DNA from: Vreelandella neptunia
GTDB taxonomy: Bacteria > Pseudomonadota > Gammaproteobacteria > Pseudomonadales > Halomonadaceae
Assembly: GCF_022489065.1 (NCBI RefSeq)
Contig: NZ_JAKVTW010000008.1
Span: 1-64,000, forward strand
Direction of reading: 5' to 3'
Length of the DNA: 64,000 bases
This document shows positions 46,901 to 54,259 of the stretch, piece after piece; the stretch's first letter is position 1; the number at the start of each line of letters is the position of its first letter. The notes under the pieces are model-generated. The model had not been told where the DNA came from and did no database searches. It saw only the letters and a program-made list of their open reading frames with translations. The translations under genes were made by a program, and so were the position numbers.

Positions 46901-47466
46901 TAATGGAGCGCGCTGCCCGTGACTTTCTTACGCTTCAACCCCAGCTTCCCAGCTACTGCCGCATTTCAGTCAATCTATCACCCATGCAGTTTCATCGACC
47001 AAGCTTTTTAAACTCGCTTACCGCCACACTTAACGCCACAGGGCTTAGCGCGACATCGCTTGAGCTAGAGCTGACTGAAGGTATTTTGATGAACGATACC
47101 GACGCAGCAATTGATACGCTTCATGCCCTGCGCGAGATGGGAATCAGTATTGCCATTGACGACTTTGGCACCGGCTTTTCCAGTCTTAGCTACTTGCGCC
47201 ACCTACCCGTTGACAAGGTGAAAATTGACCGCAGTTTTATCAACAATATTGCCAATAACAGCAAGGATGCCGCTATTGTACAGGGCATTATTGCGCTCGC
47301 TCATCACCTGGAATTGGCGGTGGTTGCCGAGGGTGTAGAAACGTTAGAGCAGCAACAGCAATTGGCAGCGTTAAATTGTGATGTATTTCAAGGCTACCTG
47401 TTTGCTCGACCAATGCCCTTTGAGACTTTACAGGTGTGGCTGAAAGACCACTTGAAGGGTGATTAG
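43993..47466 (+). CDS. Membrane-bound LOV/PAS-GGDEF-EAL protein
   Basis: A 1157-residue protein with about seven N-terminal membrane helices (to about 220), an extracytoplasmic sensor stretch (about 225-435), another helix, then PAS (about 480-590). A LOV domain at about 605-715 has GRNCRFLQG with the photoactive cysteine at 649. GGDEF is at 808-812 and EAL at 935-937 (GFEALVRWNHP), followed by DDFGTGFSSLSYLR. The LOV motif predicts FMN binding and blue-light adduct formation. Both catalytic motifs are intact, so the net c-di-GMP effect cannot be predicted. No strong ribosome site precedes ATG 43993. It is divergent from the phytochrome operon. Confidence 0.92.
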   Translation: MEVNNRELALQAGLLMLLVTTVVIGTGSFLLGFFPNVHQPQSLALIPDSALVILLCGLGLSAVMANFTRWRKATAVGLATIAFYTLLHNALDSSYYAISILSGHPRLPSQAAPILIMAACCLWVGPQGRWQRRVWQLGGLFLWLVGFITLAAHFGWPVPVWLPRASALIPGLLCFQFGVAMLMVSRHIPHLKTSLSSAAVLAGILGVSLSISGWFLVSWNQYQEMRQSAQQNLASIAVNIDQTLTSRAVVLERLAERWRQVFEDSSSRSREVERYWTDYPSILAIAYFNPDTNDIWRRARHGSALLWLDDQLTTLATLTWLNQQRTSRQWSFPDFERPTLALLSIRSPSDSYQLVAVIDIALLIEQETSAANGAYALHFLHSNGHLMNNGDGLIPASSVMSPANTLAEHTAVLPGGTVVNLALSERTNQPPILANFIAAGVGLSGLLLTYQLVFSFALISARAQRSRELSKAKETLQDSEQRFRSLFTQNPDAVFSLDISGRYLSVNRSVLTLLEISEAQIIGSHWKDIVAPEHHVMVDAAFQQALKGAAQRFDLEVISQQGSARQLDVSFLPTVVNDHVVGVYGIAKEITALRQKEDQLLIYQRSIEASSNGILICEAQQPDYPILYVNPAFVAITGYTFEEAKGRNCRFLQGQDTDPNQIADIQHALEQQHDITLTLRNYRKNGQAFWNNLFLSPVRAHSGQVTHYVGSINDISERRDHENALAFHATHDALTGLGNRALFEDHLRHDVELARRHHQQLAVLFIDLDEFKPINDTLGHGIGDQVLINVARRLEVAIRPSDTLCRFGGDEFVLLLPDLNSPQQAEEIAERLLETLARPYRIGRHELYLSASIGIALNDNQLTQPEELLQQADMAMYKAKQQGRNTLQTFTQDINQKLTQRVTLRNDLQEAILNEQFELHYQPLLTRGGQVQGFEALVRWNHPSKGAISPVLFIPIAEETGQIIALSQWVMERAARDFLTLQPQLPSYCRISVNLSPMQFHRPSFLNSLTATLNATGLSATSLELELTEGILMNDTDAAIDTLHALREMGISIAIDDFGTGFSSLSYLRHLPVDKVKIDRSFINNIANNSKDAAIVQGIIALAHHLELAVVAEGVETLEQQQQLAALNCDVFQGYLFARPMPFETLQVWLKDHLKGD

Positions 47467-47605
47467 CGTCATACCTTGAGCGGTACTCTTTGAGTGTGGT
47501 GGCCGAGCGAACCGAAAGCACGCCGACTGTTTATGAAAATATTTTCCACAAAGCATTCACTTGCCCACATTTCTGCGTCATACTAAACCTTAGTCGCATA
47601 CACCA

Positions 47606-47677
47606 ATGTCTAAAACCTGTCTCTAAAAAACTTTGTCTAAAAAATCCATGCCTAAAAAAGCTATGTCTAAACCTAGC
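47606..47677 (+). repeat. 15-base tandem repeats upstream of a small gene
   Basis: Units of the form (A/T)TG(T/C)CTAAA begin at 47606, 47633, 47648 and 47663, with a diverged copy near 47618; the last three are exactly 15 bases apart. Two copies of TTTTAAGACAG follow at about 47704-47728, related to the units in inverse orientation. In one frame the units read (M/L)(S/P)KK(S/A), but stops make a long product unlikely. The rest of 47467-47751 shows no gene. Confidence 0.65.
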
Positions 47678-47751
47678 TTTAAGTCATTTTTTTAAAACGG
47701 TTTTTTTAAGACAGTCCTTTTAAGACAGCTATTTAGGAGTCAGCAGAAGCC

Positions 47752-47907
47752 ATGAAATACCAAGACCACTTTCCAACAATTTGGGATACACCTCGCCAGC
47801 GTAGCGCTAAACCTGCTAACCAAGCGCCAGCTAAAAAAGTTCTTTCGCCGGTAAAAGAGGTGTTTTTGTCTATTTGGGATACACCTAAGCGCCAGCCTAG
47901 CGCTTAA
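47752..47907 (+). CDS. 51-residue repeat protein, unknown
   Basis: A small frame starting ATGAAATACCAA, with AGGAG at 47735-47739 (a long 12-base spacing). It encodes two copies of a short unit: IWDTPRQRSA near residues 10-19 and IWDTPKRQPSA at the C-terminus, joined by a Lys/Pro/Ala linker (KPANQAPAKKVLSPVKE). The DNA carries an exact 15-base direct repeat at 47779-47793 and 47872-47886, followed by a second near-identical stretch, so it arose by internal duplication. It is basic, with no membrane segment. I do not recognise a family. The in-frame duplication and ribosome site support real coding. Confidence 0.6.
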   Translation: MKYQDHFPTIWDTPRQRSAKPANQAPAKKVLSPVKEVFLSIWDTPKRQPSA

Positions 47908-47918
47908 AACGCTAGAGG

Positions 47919-48374
47919 TTACATCGGCAGTACGGCAATGATGTGTGACTCCAACTCCTGCTCAGGCACCTCATCCTGGGACACCGCAAAGCTACGCACA
48001 CTAACGCCTTTACGGTGTACACGCTCGGCGTCATTGCTTAAAAGAGGATGCCAGCCCGCCAGCTTGCGCCCTTCTGCCACCCGCCGATAGCCACAGCTTT
48101 GTGGTAACCAGGTGAACTCTTTGACCAAGGCGGGGGTAAGCTGGGTGCAGTCGGGAACGGTTTCAAAACGATTCGCATAATCGCTGCACTGGCAGCTGTG
48201 AATATCCAGTAAGCGACAAGCCACGTTCAGTACTGCTAGCTCCTGAGTATCCTCATCGTGCAGCTTTAGCAGGCAACACTGCCCGCAGCCGTCGCAAAGC
48301 GCTTCCCACTCTTGAGGCGTCAATTCTTCTAGGGTAAAGCGCTCCCAGAAACGTTCGCGCATAGCGGTTTCCAT
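47919..48374 (-). CDS. ycgN: YcgN-family cysteine cluster protein
   Basis: A 151-residue protein of the UPF0260/YcgN family, which has a conserved cysteine cluster likely to bind a metal. Seen: CDGCGQCCLLKL near residue 23, then a second group CRLLDIHSCQCSDY and C near PDC and QSCGY. The function is unknown. ATG 48374 has AGGAG close upstream. It is the last of four same-strand genes with acpH, ycgL and rnd. Confidence 0.88.
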   Translation of the reverse strand: METAMRERFWERFTLEELTPQEWEALCDGCGQCCLLKLHDEDTQELAVLNVACRLLDIHSCQCSDYANRFETVPDCTQLTPALVKEFTWLPQSCGYRRVAEGRKLAGWHPLLSNDAERVHRKGVSVRSFAVSQDEVPEQELESHIIAVLPM

Positions 48375-48409
48375 TTTCTCCTACCTCATTGTCACGGAAA
48401 AACTCTTTA

Positions 48410-48985
48410 TTACGATGGTGTATCTTGGTGGCTTAGTTCAGCCAATAGCGCTGGCCATAGTGTCTGGAAATCATCCTCCAGCGCTTGATACTCAGCGTGC
48501 AGCCAGGGCACTAAAGCAGCCAATTGATTGGGGCCAGACAACCGCCGCCCAATACCCGCCACGGCGCGGCAGGTGAATGTAAAATCAGCGTAACCTCTTA
48601 GCCAGTCGTGCTCGACAAGGATCGGCATCATGCTAGCCAACCGATTTGGTGCGGGTCGCGCGGAGAGAAGCCGGTAACAGCGCTCGACAATGGCTTCCTG
48701 GTCAGCCTGCCCCTCTGTATCCCGAGCTAGAAAATGATCCCACACCATGTCGAGTGCAATGCCTGCGTAGCGGCGCTGAGCAGGCGGCGCGCGACGTCGC
48801 GCATTGACAACGTTTGGATGACTATCCACCCAGGCATCCACACGGCGATGATGGCGAATGCCCAGCGCTGTAGCCGCGGGCCAATCACTTAAATCGCGCC
48901 CCTTAACCCCATCGGCTATTAAATTGCCGTAGAGAAAATCATCGCTCCCCGCCCTGACGAGCCAAGCATGGGCAAGAAAATTCAT
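48410..48985 (-). CDS. acpH: Acyl carrier protein phosphodiesterase
   Basis: A 191-residue HD-like hydrolase (DUF479/AcpH family) that removes 4'-phosphopantetheine from holo-ACP. Seen: the N-terminus MNFLAHAWLV, GNLIADGVKG, IRHHRRVDAWVDSHP and DMVWDHFLAR, which carry the metal-binding His and Asp residues. It lies between ycgL and ycgN with short gaps. Confidence 0.88.
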   Translation of the reverse strand: MNFLAHAWLVRAGSDDFLYGNLIADGVKGRDLSDWPAATALGIRHHRRVDAWVDSHPNVVNARRRAPPAQRRYAGIALDMVWDHFLARDTEGQADQEAIVERCYRLLSARPAPNRLASMMPILVEHDWLRGYADFTFTCRAVAGIGRRLSGPNQLAALVPWLHAEYQALEDDFQTLWPALLAELSHQDTPS

Positions 48986-48997
48986 GGTAAGGGGTCT

Positions 48998-49312
48998 TTA
49001 CTCATCATCAGAACGTAGATCAGAACGCGAAGCGACATGGGCACGATGCACATCGAGTAAATAGGCCTCTTTAGGCGGCGGCATTTGCAAATAGAACCCT
49101 TTGTCCTTAATCCCTTCCACAACGTCTGCTGCATTCACCCGTGACAATTTTTTGTCCGCGGTCAATAACATGGTAAACACCGGCACTGGCTTACCAAACG
49201 TTTCCATTAGTAGCTCAGGAACATTTTCCAGCCCTTGGCGCTTATCAACGTATAAATACATCTCTTCTTTACGCGAACTTTTAAAAACTTCGCAAATCAA
49301 TTTGTCGCTCAT
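48998..49312 (-). CDS. ycgL: YcgL domain protein
   Basis: A 104-residue member of the small YcgL family of unknown function, common in gammaproteobacteria. Seen: CEVFKSSRKEEMYLYVDK, LMETFGKPVPVFTMLL and FYLQMPPP. It overlaps the rnd stop by 4 bases (ATGA), the conserved rnd-ycgL order. Confidence 0.9.
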   Translation of the reverse strand: MSDKLICEVFKSSRKEEMYLYVDKRQGLENVPELLMETFGKPVPVFTMLLTADKKLSRVNAADVVEGIKDKGFYLQMPPPKEAYLLDVHRAHVASRSDLRSDDE

Positions 49313-50439
49313 GATGCACGCTCCTCAAGGGCCTTGACCAGCGCGTCATTCAAAAACTCGCCCCGCCAACCGGTCGGCCAAATGAGAGGTTCACCCGCCA
49401 AGTCCTGCATCACCAGTGTTTCAATATCGCGGCGGCGTAGGAGCATTTCCGGTGCCACTCCCAAGTCATCGGCTTTGCCGGTTACCGCCTTTTTTAGTGC
49501 TTTAAAGCGAGACTTAAAGGTCGGATGCATGGGGTCTGGCCAGCGCTTGGGCAGTGTCGCTTCATCGCAGTGCTGCGCCTGTTTCACCATTGCCAAGAGT
49601 GTATCGCCCTCTTTTTTGATCAGCACCGGCTTAACGCCTTCCACTTCAGCAAGTTCAAAGCGATTACTGGGCATTTTTTCAGCGACGGCGAACAGTAATT
49701 TATCGCTAATGAGCCAGTTACGCGGCAAATCACGACGACGGGTTTCACCTTCACGCCACGTGGTCATGAGCCGGTACGCTTCCATTTGACGGGGCAATAA
49801 GCGCCATAATTGGCGCTGGCGGGTATACCACTGTTGATCGTTGTCGACGCTGCGTCCGGCTTGCTCAATCAAACTGGCGCACTCAGCATCTACCCACTCG
49901 CGGCGCCCCAACATCGCGAGCTTTTCAGCCTGAAGCGTCCAGACTTTTAATAAATAAATCACATCCAGCGCCGCATAATGGCACTGTGCAGGGGTGAGCG
50001 GTCGCACTAACCAGTTTGAGCGAGTCTCCTCTTTAGGTAGCGTTTCGCCGACCCAGAACTCGACCAGCTTTTGATACCCCATTCCAGGGTTTTCACCCAA
50101 AAACCCTTGCACTACCTGGGTGTCAATTAACGGCACAGGCAGTACCCCTGCCCAGTGCTGGAATACTTCCAGGTCTTCACTGCAGGCGTGAAGTAACTTG
50201 ATGGCACTATTTTGCAGCAAGGCACGGAATCTATCGGTACAAGGAACGGCCACCGGGTCAATCAGATAAGCCTCTTCACCTGCGGTGAATTGAATCAGCG
50301 CAGGCACAGGAAAGAACGTGTTCTCTCGGAAAAACTCGGTATCCAGAGCGATTACAGAAGCATCGGCTACTTGCTCGCACGCGGCATCAAGCGCCTCTGG
50401 AGTATCAAGCCATTGAAAAGAGGGAGTAAGAGAGGACAA
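49309..50439 (-). CDS. rnd: Ribonuclease D
   Basis: A 376-residue 3'-5' exoribonuclease that trims tRNA and other stable RNA ends. Seen: DEDD motifs in ALDTEFFRENTFFP, LLHACSEDLEVFQHW and HYAALDVIYLL, followed by an HRDC region (LPRNWLISDKLLFAVAEKMP). The start is TTG 50439 with GGAAGA upstream; a nearby ATG is out of frame. Confidence 0.93.
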   Translation of the reverse strand: MSSLTPSFQWLDTPEALDAACEQVADASVIALDTEFFRENTFFPVPALIQFTAGEEAYLIDPVAVPCTDRFRALLQNSAIKLLHACSEDLEVFQHWAGVLPVPLIDTQVVQGFLGENPGMGYQKLVEFWVGETLPKEETRSNWLVRPLTPAQCHYAALDVIYLLKVWTLQAEKLAMLGRREWVDAECASLIEQAGRSVDNDQQWYTRQRQLWRLLPRQMEAYRLMTTWREGETRRRDLPRNWLISDKLLFAVAEKMPSNRFELAEVEGVKPVLIKKEGDTLLAMVKQAQHCDEATLPKRWPDPMHPTFKSRFKALKKAVTGKADDLGVAPEMLLRRRDIETLVMQDLAGEPLIWPTGWRGEFLNDALVKALEERAS

Positions 50440-50457
50440 AGCATTCTTCCAGGTTGG

Positions 50458-50479
50458 CGCAAACGCTAAAGCGTTTGCG
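50458..50479. repeat. Perfect hairpin between recR and rnd
   Basis: A 10-base perfect inverted repeat CGCAAACGCT-AA-AGCGTTTGCG. A T-run follows on the plus strand only, while both flanking genes are on the minus strand. It is therefore not a standard terminator for recR and may be an mRNA-processing or attenuation hairpin. Confidence 0.5.
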
Positions 50480-50491
50480 TTTTAGGTGGGC

Positions 50492-51097
50492 TTATTCACT
50501 GGCAAAAGGCAGGCGACCGTTAAACGCACGGCTCAAGGTGCCGCCATCGACATACTCAAGCTCTCCACCCATGGGGACACCATAGGCTAGCCGCGAAAGT
50601 TTGACGCCATATTCTGCCAACTGCGAGGCAATATAGTGAGCTGTCGCCTCACCCTCGATAGTAGGGTTCGTCGCCAACACCACCTCTTCGATGAGCCCTT
50701 CAGCAACACGCGCTTCTAACAGATCCAAACCAATCGACTCGGGGCCTATCCCATCTAAAGGCGAAAGGTGGCCGTGCAATACAAAATAGCGCCCTTTAAA
50801 GCCACCAGCTTCTTCAATCGCCAACTGATCGGCAGGCGACTCAACGACACAAAGCAGTGCATCATCACGGCGCGGGCTTTCGCACAGCATACAGATGTCA
50901 GCTTCGGTGAGCGTTCGACAACGTTGGCAGTAGCCAACCTCTTCAATCGCCTGTTGGATAATCGAAGCAAGGCGCTGCCCGCCTGGGCGTTCACGCTCAA
51001 GCAGGTGCATCGCCATGCGCTGAGCCGTTTTAGGCCCAACGCCTGGCAGTACGCGAAAAGCGTCCATTAACTGCTCAACGAGAGGAGAAAAGCGCAT
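50492..51097 (-). CDS. recR: Recombination protein RecR
   Basis: A 201-residue protein of RecFOR gap repair. Seen: the N-terminal helix-hairpin-helix [19 protein letters not shown], the zinc finger [16 protein letters not shown], the TOPRIM domain ([17 protein letters not shown]) and the C-terminal Walker-like [16 protein letters not shown]. It starts 3 bases after the ybaB stop, in the conserved dnaX-ybaB-recR order. Confidence 0.96.
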   Translation of the reverse strand: MRFSPLVEQLMDAFRVLPGVGPKTAQRMAMHLLERERPGGQRLASIIQQAIEEVGYCQRCRTLTEADICMLCESPRRDDALLCVVESPADQLAIEEAGGFKGRYFVLHGHLSPLDGIGPESIGLDLLEARVAEGLIEEVVLATNPTIEGEATAHYIASQLAEYGVKLSRLAYGVPMGGELEYVDGGTLSRAFNGRLPFASE

Positions 51098-51100
51098 TGC

Positions 51101-51427
51101 TTAGAACGGCATCTTAAAGCCGGGGGGAAGATTAAGGCCAGCTGTCGCTTCTTCCATTTTCTGTTTAGAGTTAACTTCCAGTTTGCGCACCGCATCGTTG
51201 ACTGCCGCGGCTAACAAATCTTCCAGTAGCTCTTTGTCCTCTTCCATGACGCTGGGATCAATGGAGACGTTGGATACGTCGTGGCGACCATTCATGGTGA
51301 CCTTGACCATACCCGCACCGGCTTCGCCCTGGACTTCGGCTTTAGCGACTTCTTCCTGGGCTTGCTGCATTTTTTCCTGCATCTCTTGGGCTTGTTTCAT
51401 CAAGTTGCCCATTCCACCTTTAAGCAT
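51101..51427 (-). CDS. ybaB: YbaB/EbfC nucleoid-associated protein
   Basis: A 108-residue small DNA-binding protein of the YbaB/EbfC family, which acts as a dimer. Seen: [20 protein letters not shown], then [23 protein letters not shown] core and LPPGFKMPF at the C-terminus. It lies between dnaX and recR. Confidence 0.94.
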   Translation of the reverse strand: MLKGGMGNLMKQAQEMQEKMQQAQEEVAKAEVQGEAGAGMVKVTMNGRHDVSNVSIDPSVMEEDKELLEDLLAAAVNDAVRKLEVNSKQKMEEATAGLNLPPGFKMPF

Positions 51428-51479
51428 GGTCTGATCTCCAATGTGGTTTTAAGGTTGTCTGTAGCTATCTTTCGGCCGT

Positions 51480-51527
51480 ATGAAAAACTGCATGAAATAC
51501 GGTATGAAAGATTATATGAAAAAAGCT
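51480..51527 (+). repeat. 12-base tandem repeat after dnaX
   Basis: ATGAAA recurs at 51480, 51492, 51504 and 51516, an exact 12-base period over four degenerate units. It fills half of the 99-base gap between dnaX and ybaB. No gene is proposed on it. Confidence 0.7.
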
Positions 51528-53521
51528 TAGCGTACCGCGTCGGCAGGCTTGACGCTGGATTCTATCAGCTTTGCACCAAACGCCTGTTGTAACTTCTGTA
51601 CATGGGGGTCGTGATTGAGTAGATCAACCGCCTGGGCGTGACGCTCTTTATTAAGTCGCTCTTCACGCTGGCGAGGTGTTTCCAGACGATTAGACAATTC
51701 AGCCACGTAAAAGGCTATTTTACGGGGCATGCCCTGCTCTTTGAGCGCCCGCTCAATACGCGTTTGGTGAACTTCCGCCTGCATTGCCTCTTGGCTGGGG
51801 TCTAGACGAAGCGTCAGCAGCGTACCGTCGTCACTCTCCACCAAACAGTTGCCCGCTAGGTTGCGGGTTAGGCCGCCCAAACCCAGGGCATCAAAGCACT
51901 CCAGCCACTTAGCATTGTCCAGCTTGCCTGGCTGGGTTTTAGAAACGGTTTCGGGAATGGCTTCTGAAAGAGCCTCTGGTTGAGCTGTTGGCGCCTCAGC
52001 CGTGATGGGCTCTACAGTCTCAGCCCCAGCGGCTGGTTCAGGGGTTACGATTGTCTCAGGCTCAGCCATCGCCGCTGGCTCAGGGGCTTGCTGGAAAGCT
52101 TCCATCTCAGTCACTGCTGTATCAGCTTCGACTGTCCAAGGAGGTGGCTCTTGCAGCGGAGGCTCCTCTTCAGCGGCATGTACGTCCACTTGAGACTGAG
52201 GCTCTGCCGGTGGCGCTGAGTGAGCTTCTGGCTGAGTATCTGGCTGAGTATCTGGCTGAGCTTCTGAAAGGGCTTCTGAAAGGGCTTCAGCTGTTGGCGT
52301 GGGGGCTGGCGCAGATGAGTCTGTATTGGCCGCAGACGCTTGATCACTCGTACCCGTCGCTGCCGTTTCTGACGGCTCACGACGCAGCGGTAGCGGAGTG
52401 CGCGGCGGCTTCGGCACGCCCTGAGGGCGAAATGCCAGCATGCGCAGCAACGTCATTTCTAGCGCGCTACGCAGATCAGGGGCGTGCACCATATCTCCAC
52501 GGCCCTGAATACCAATCTGGTAATAGAGCTGAATATCTTCTGCGGTAAAGCGGCTCGCAAGCTGTAGGATAATGTCACGGTCACCATGGCTGTTATCCAC
52601 CGCATCTGGCACCATCTGCGCCACCGCCAAACGGTGCAGCAGGCTTGAAAGCTCATCCAACACGGCAGCAAAATCAGGGCCTTGCTCTGCTAATTCCGCC
52701 ACTTCAGCCAGCAGGCGCTGCACATCCACATCAGCCAACGCTTCTGCCAGGGCCAAAATATGGCGATGATCCAAGGTGCCCAGCATGGCAGCCACATCCG
52801 CATGGCGCACCGCCCCCTGACCAAACGCAATGGCTTGGTCGGTCAGGCTCATGGCGTCGCGCATAGAACCTTCGGCGGCTTTACCCAGCAGCCACAACGC
52901 GCTTTCATCAAAGGCAACGCCCTCCTCTCCTAGCACGTAGGTGAGGTGCTCGACCACGCGCTCAGGTGGCATATGCTTGAGGGTAAATTGGAGGCAGCGG
53001 GAAAGCACCGTGGGCGGCAGTTTTTGCGGATCGGTGGTGGCCAGCAGGAACTTAACATGAGGCGGCGGCTCTTCCAGCGTTTTCAACAGCGCGTTGAAAC
53101 TGCTAGTAGACAACATGTGCACCTCATCAATCAGGTACACCTTATAGCGCCCTTGTGTGGGGGCGTACTGCACATTATCGAGCAGCTCGCGGGTATCTTC
53201 CACTTTGGTTCTTGAGGCCGCATCAACCTCAATCAAGTCAACAAAACGCCCTTCATCAATGGCTTGGCAGCTATCGCACTGACCACAGGGAGTGGAGGTA
53301 ATGCCTTCATCACCACGCCCATTCGCCGTGCAGTTCAAACACTTGGCAAGAATACGCGCCAAGGTAGTTTTGCCCACCCCGCGGGTACCCGTAAACAGAT
53401 AAGCATGGTGCAAGCGGCCCTGATCAAGGGCATTGACCAAGGCGCGTTGAACATGGGCCTGGCCCACGAGTTCGTGGAATGTGCGAGGCCGCCACTTGCG
53501 GGCCAGAACCTGATAGCTCAT
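51527..53521 (-). CDS. dnaX: DNA polymerase III subunit gamma/tau
   Basis: A 664-residue clamp-loader ATPase. Seen: VLARKWRPRTFHELVGQ, Walker A GTRGVGKTTLARILAK, a zinc module CLNC...CGQCDSC, DEVHMLSTSSFNALLKTLEEPP and the SRC motif LSRCLQF. Residues about 385-540 are a low-complexity Glu/Pro/Ala/Thr linker with short repeats, then the tau C-terminal domain. I saw no AAAAAAG slippery heptamer in the linker, so gamma production by the E. coli frameshift is not supported. AAGGAA precedes ATG 53521. Confidence 0.95.
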   Translation of the reverse strand: MSYQVLARKWRPRTFHELVGQAHVQRALVNALDQGRLHHAYLFTGTRGVGKTTLARILAKCLNCTANGRGDEGITSTPCGQCDSCQAIDEGRFVDLIEVDAASRTKVEDTRELLDNVQYAPTQGRYKVYLIDEVHMLSTSSFNALLKTLEEPPPHVKFLLATTDPQKLPPTVLSRCLQFTLKHMPPERVVEHLTYVLGEEGVAFDESALWLLGKAAEGSMRDAMSLTDQAIAFGQGAVRHADVAAMLGTLDHRHILALAEALADVDVQRLLAEVAELAEQGPDFAAVLDELSSLLHRLAVAQMVPDAVDNSHGDRDIILQLASRFTAEDIQLYYQIGIQGRGDMVHAPDLRSALEMTLLRMLAFRPQGVPKPPRTPLPLRREPSETAATGTSDQASAANTDSSAPAPTPTAEALSEALSEAQPDTQPDTQPEAHSAPPAEPQSQVDVHAAEEEPPLQEPPPWTVEADTAVTEMEAFQQAPEPAAMAEPETIVTPEPAAGAETVEPITAEAPTAQPEALSEAIPETVSKTQPGKLDNAKWLECFDALGLGGLTRNLAGNCLVESDDGTLLTLRLDPSQEAMQAEVHQTRIERALKEQGMPRKIAFYVAELSNRLETPRQREERLNKERHAQAVDLLNHDPHVQKLQQAFGAKLIESSVKPADAVR
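52221..52292 (-). repeat. 12-base tandem repeat in the dnaX linker
   Basis: Six 12-base units (variants of TGAGTATCTGGC and AGGGCTTCTGAA) begin at 52221, 52233, 52245, 52257, 52269 and 52281. They encode SEAL/QPDT repeats of the tau linker. Length variation by slippage is likely. Confidence 0.8.
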
Positions 53522-53548
53522 GAAGCTGTATTTCCTTCGGCGGGCTGA

Positions 53549-53580
53549 CTTACCTCACGCTGCGAACAGCGCAAGGTAAG
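53549..53580 (-). promoter_or_regulatory. Long hairpin in the dnaX leader
   Basis: Outer arms CTTACCT/AGGTAAG and inner arms CGCTG/CAGCG close a four-base loop (TTCG on the minus strand), with a two-base mismatch between the stems. It lies 28 bases upstream of the dnaX ATG, with no T-run after it. A leader RNA structure is likely; the function is unknown. Confidence 0.5.
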
Positions 53581-53610
53581 GGCCACGGTGCATAACTAAG
53601 GCGATGCATG

Positions 53611-53640
53611 AAAAAAGACGGCGCATAACAGCGCTATGCG
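53611..53640 (-). terminator. Rho-independent terminator of grxD
   Basis: A stem CGCATA/TATGCG (53622-53640) is followed on the minus strand by CCGTCTTTTTT. It lies about 75 bases past the grxD stop and upstream of dnaX. Confidence 0.7.
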
Positions 53641-53713
53641 AGAACAAACATCATTCTAGCGGTTGCACCGCAGCCCGCCAACCGCCTAGAACAGGCGTAA
53701 TGTGCAACAACGC

Positions 53714-54064
53714 TTAAGCGTTGTCACCACCTTCCGCCGCACCGGCGCGCTCGGCAGCCGCTTTTACCAGTTTTTCCAATTCACCATTTTGATGCATTTC
53801 AACGACGATGTCGCAGCCACCCACAAGCTCACCTTCAACCCACAGTTGGGGGAAGGTGGGCCAGTTAGCAATTTTGGGCAGTTCAGCACGGATATCCGGG
53901 TTATCCAGAATATTAACGAACGCGAAGCGCTCGCCGCAGCTCATCAGTGCTTGAACGGTCTGGGCGGAAAAACCGCACTGTGGCAGTTGGGGCGACCCTT
54001 TCATGTAAATCAGGATCGGGTTTTCGCTAATTTGACGCTGAATGTTTTCGGCAGTTGTGCTCAT
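53714..54064 (-). CDS. grxD: Monothiol glutaredoxin Grx4
   Basis: A 116-residue CGFS-type glutaredoxin that carries and delivers [2Fe-2S] clusters. Seen: KGSPQLPQCGFSAQTVQAL with the active cysteine, the cis-proline region WPTFPQLWVEGELVGGCDI and a C-terminal Ala/Glu tail. AGGAAA precedes ATG 54064. It has its own terminator. Confidence 0.95.
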   Translation of the reverse strand: MSTTAENIQRQISENPILIYMKGSPQLPQCGFSAQTVQALMSCGERFAFVNILDNPDIRAELPKIANWPTFPQLWVEGELVGGCDIVVEMHQNGELEKLVKAAAERAGAAEGGDNA

Positions 54065-54259
54065 ACTATTTCCTCGCTTATCAATGACCGATGCTTTCCC
54101 ACTTCGTACTTGCCGTTAGTGCTTGAAGTTAGCACCTCAATAAGTACCTGAGTAGAGCGCTCGGCTTTAACGTGTAATGGGCATTCTACGCATGCCGTTC
54201 GCGTTGCGCATCCCCTGCAGCATCGCTAGGATAGTGTTTTTGCGCGGAGAGAAGTCCTT

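Noticed and set aside
47490..47723. A 77-residue plus-strand frame with Cys/Leu/Lys repeats
   Set aside because: It is generated by the 15-base DNA repeat, lacks a ribosome site, and its N-terminal part looks random.
52200..52400. Programmed frameshift for DnaX gamma
   Set aside because: No AAAAAAG-type heptamer was seen in the linker region.
51980..52548. Several open frames on the plus strand opposite the dnaX linker
   Set aside because: They arise from the low-complexity repeat coding on the other strand.
53522..53713. A 4.5S RNA (ffs) gene upstream of dnaX, where some pseudomonads have it
   Set aside because: The conserved GGAAGG-AGCAG core is not present on either strand; the similar GAAGGAA is the dnaX ribosome site.
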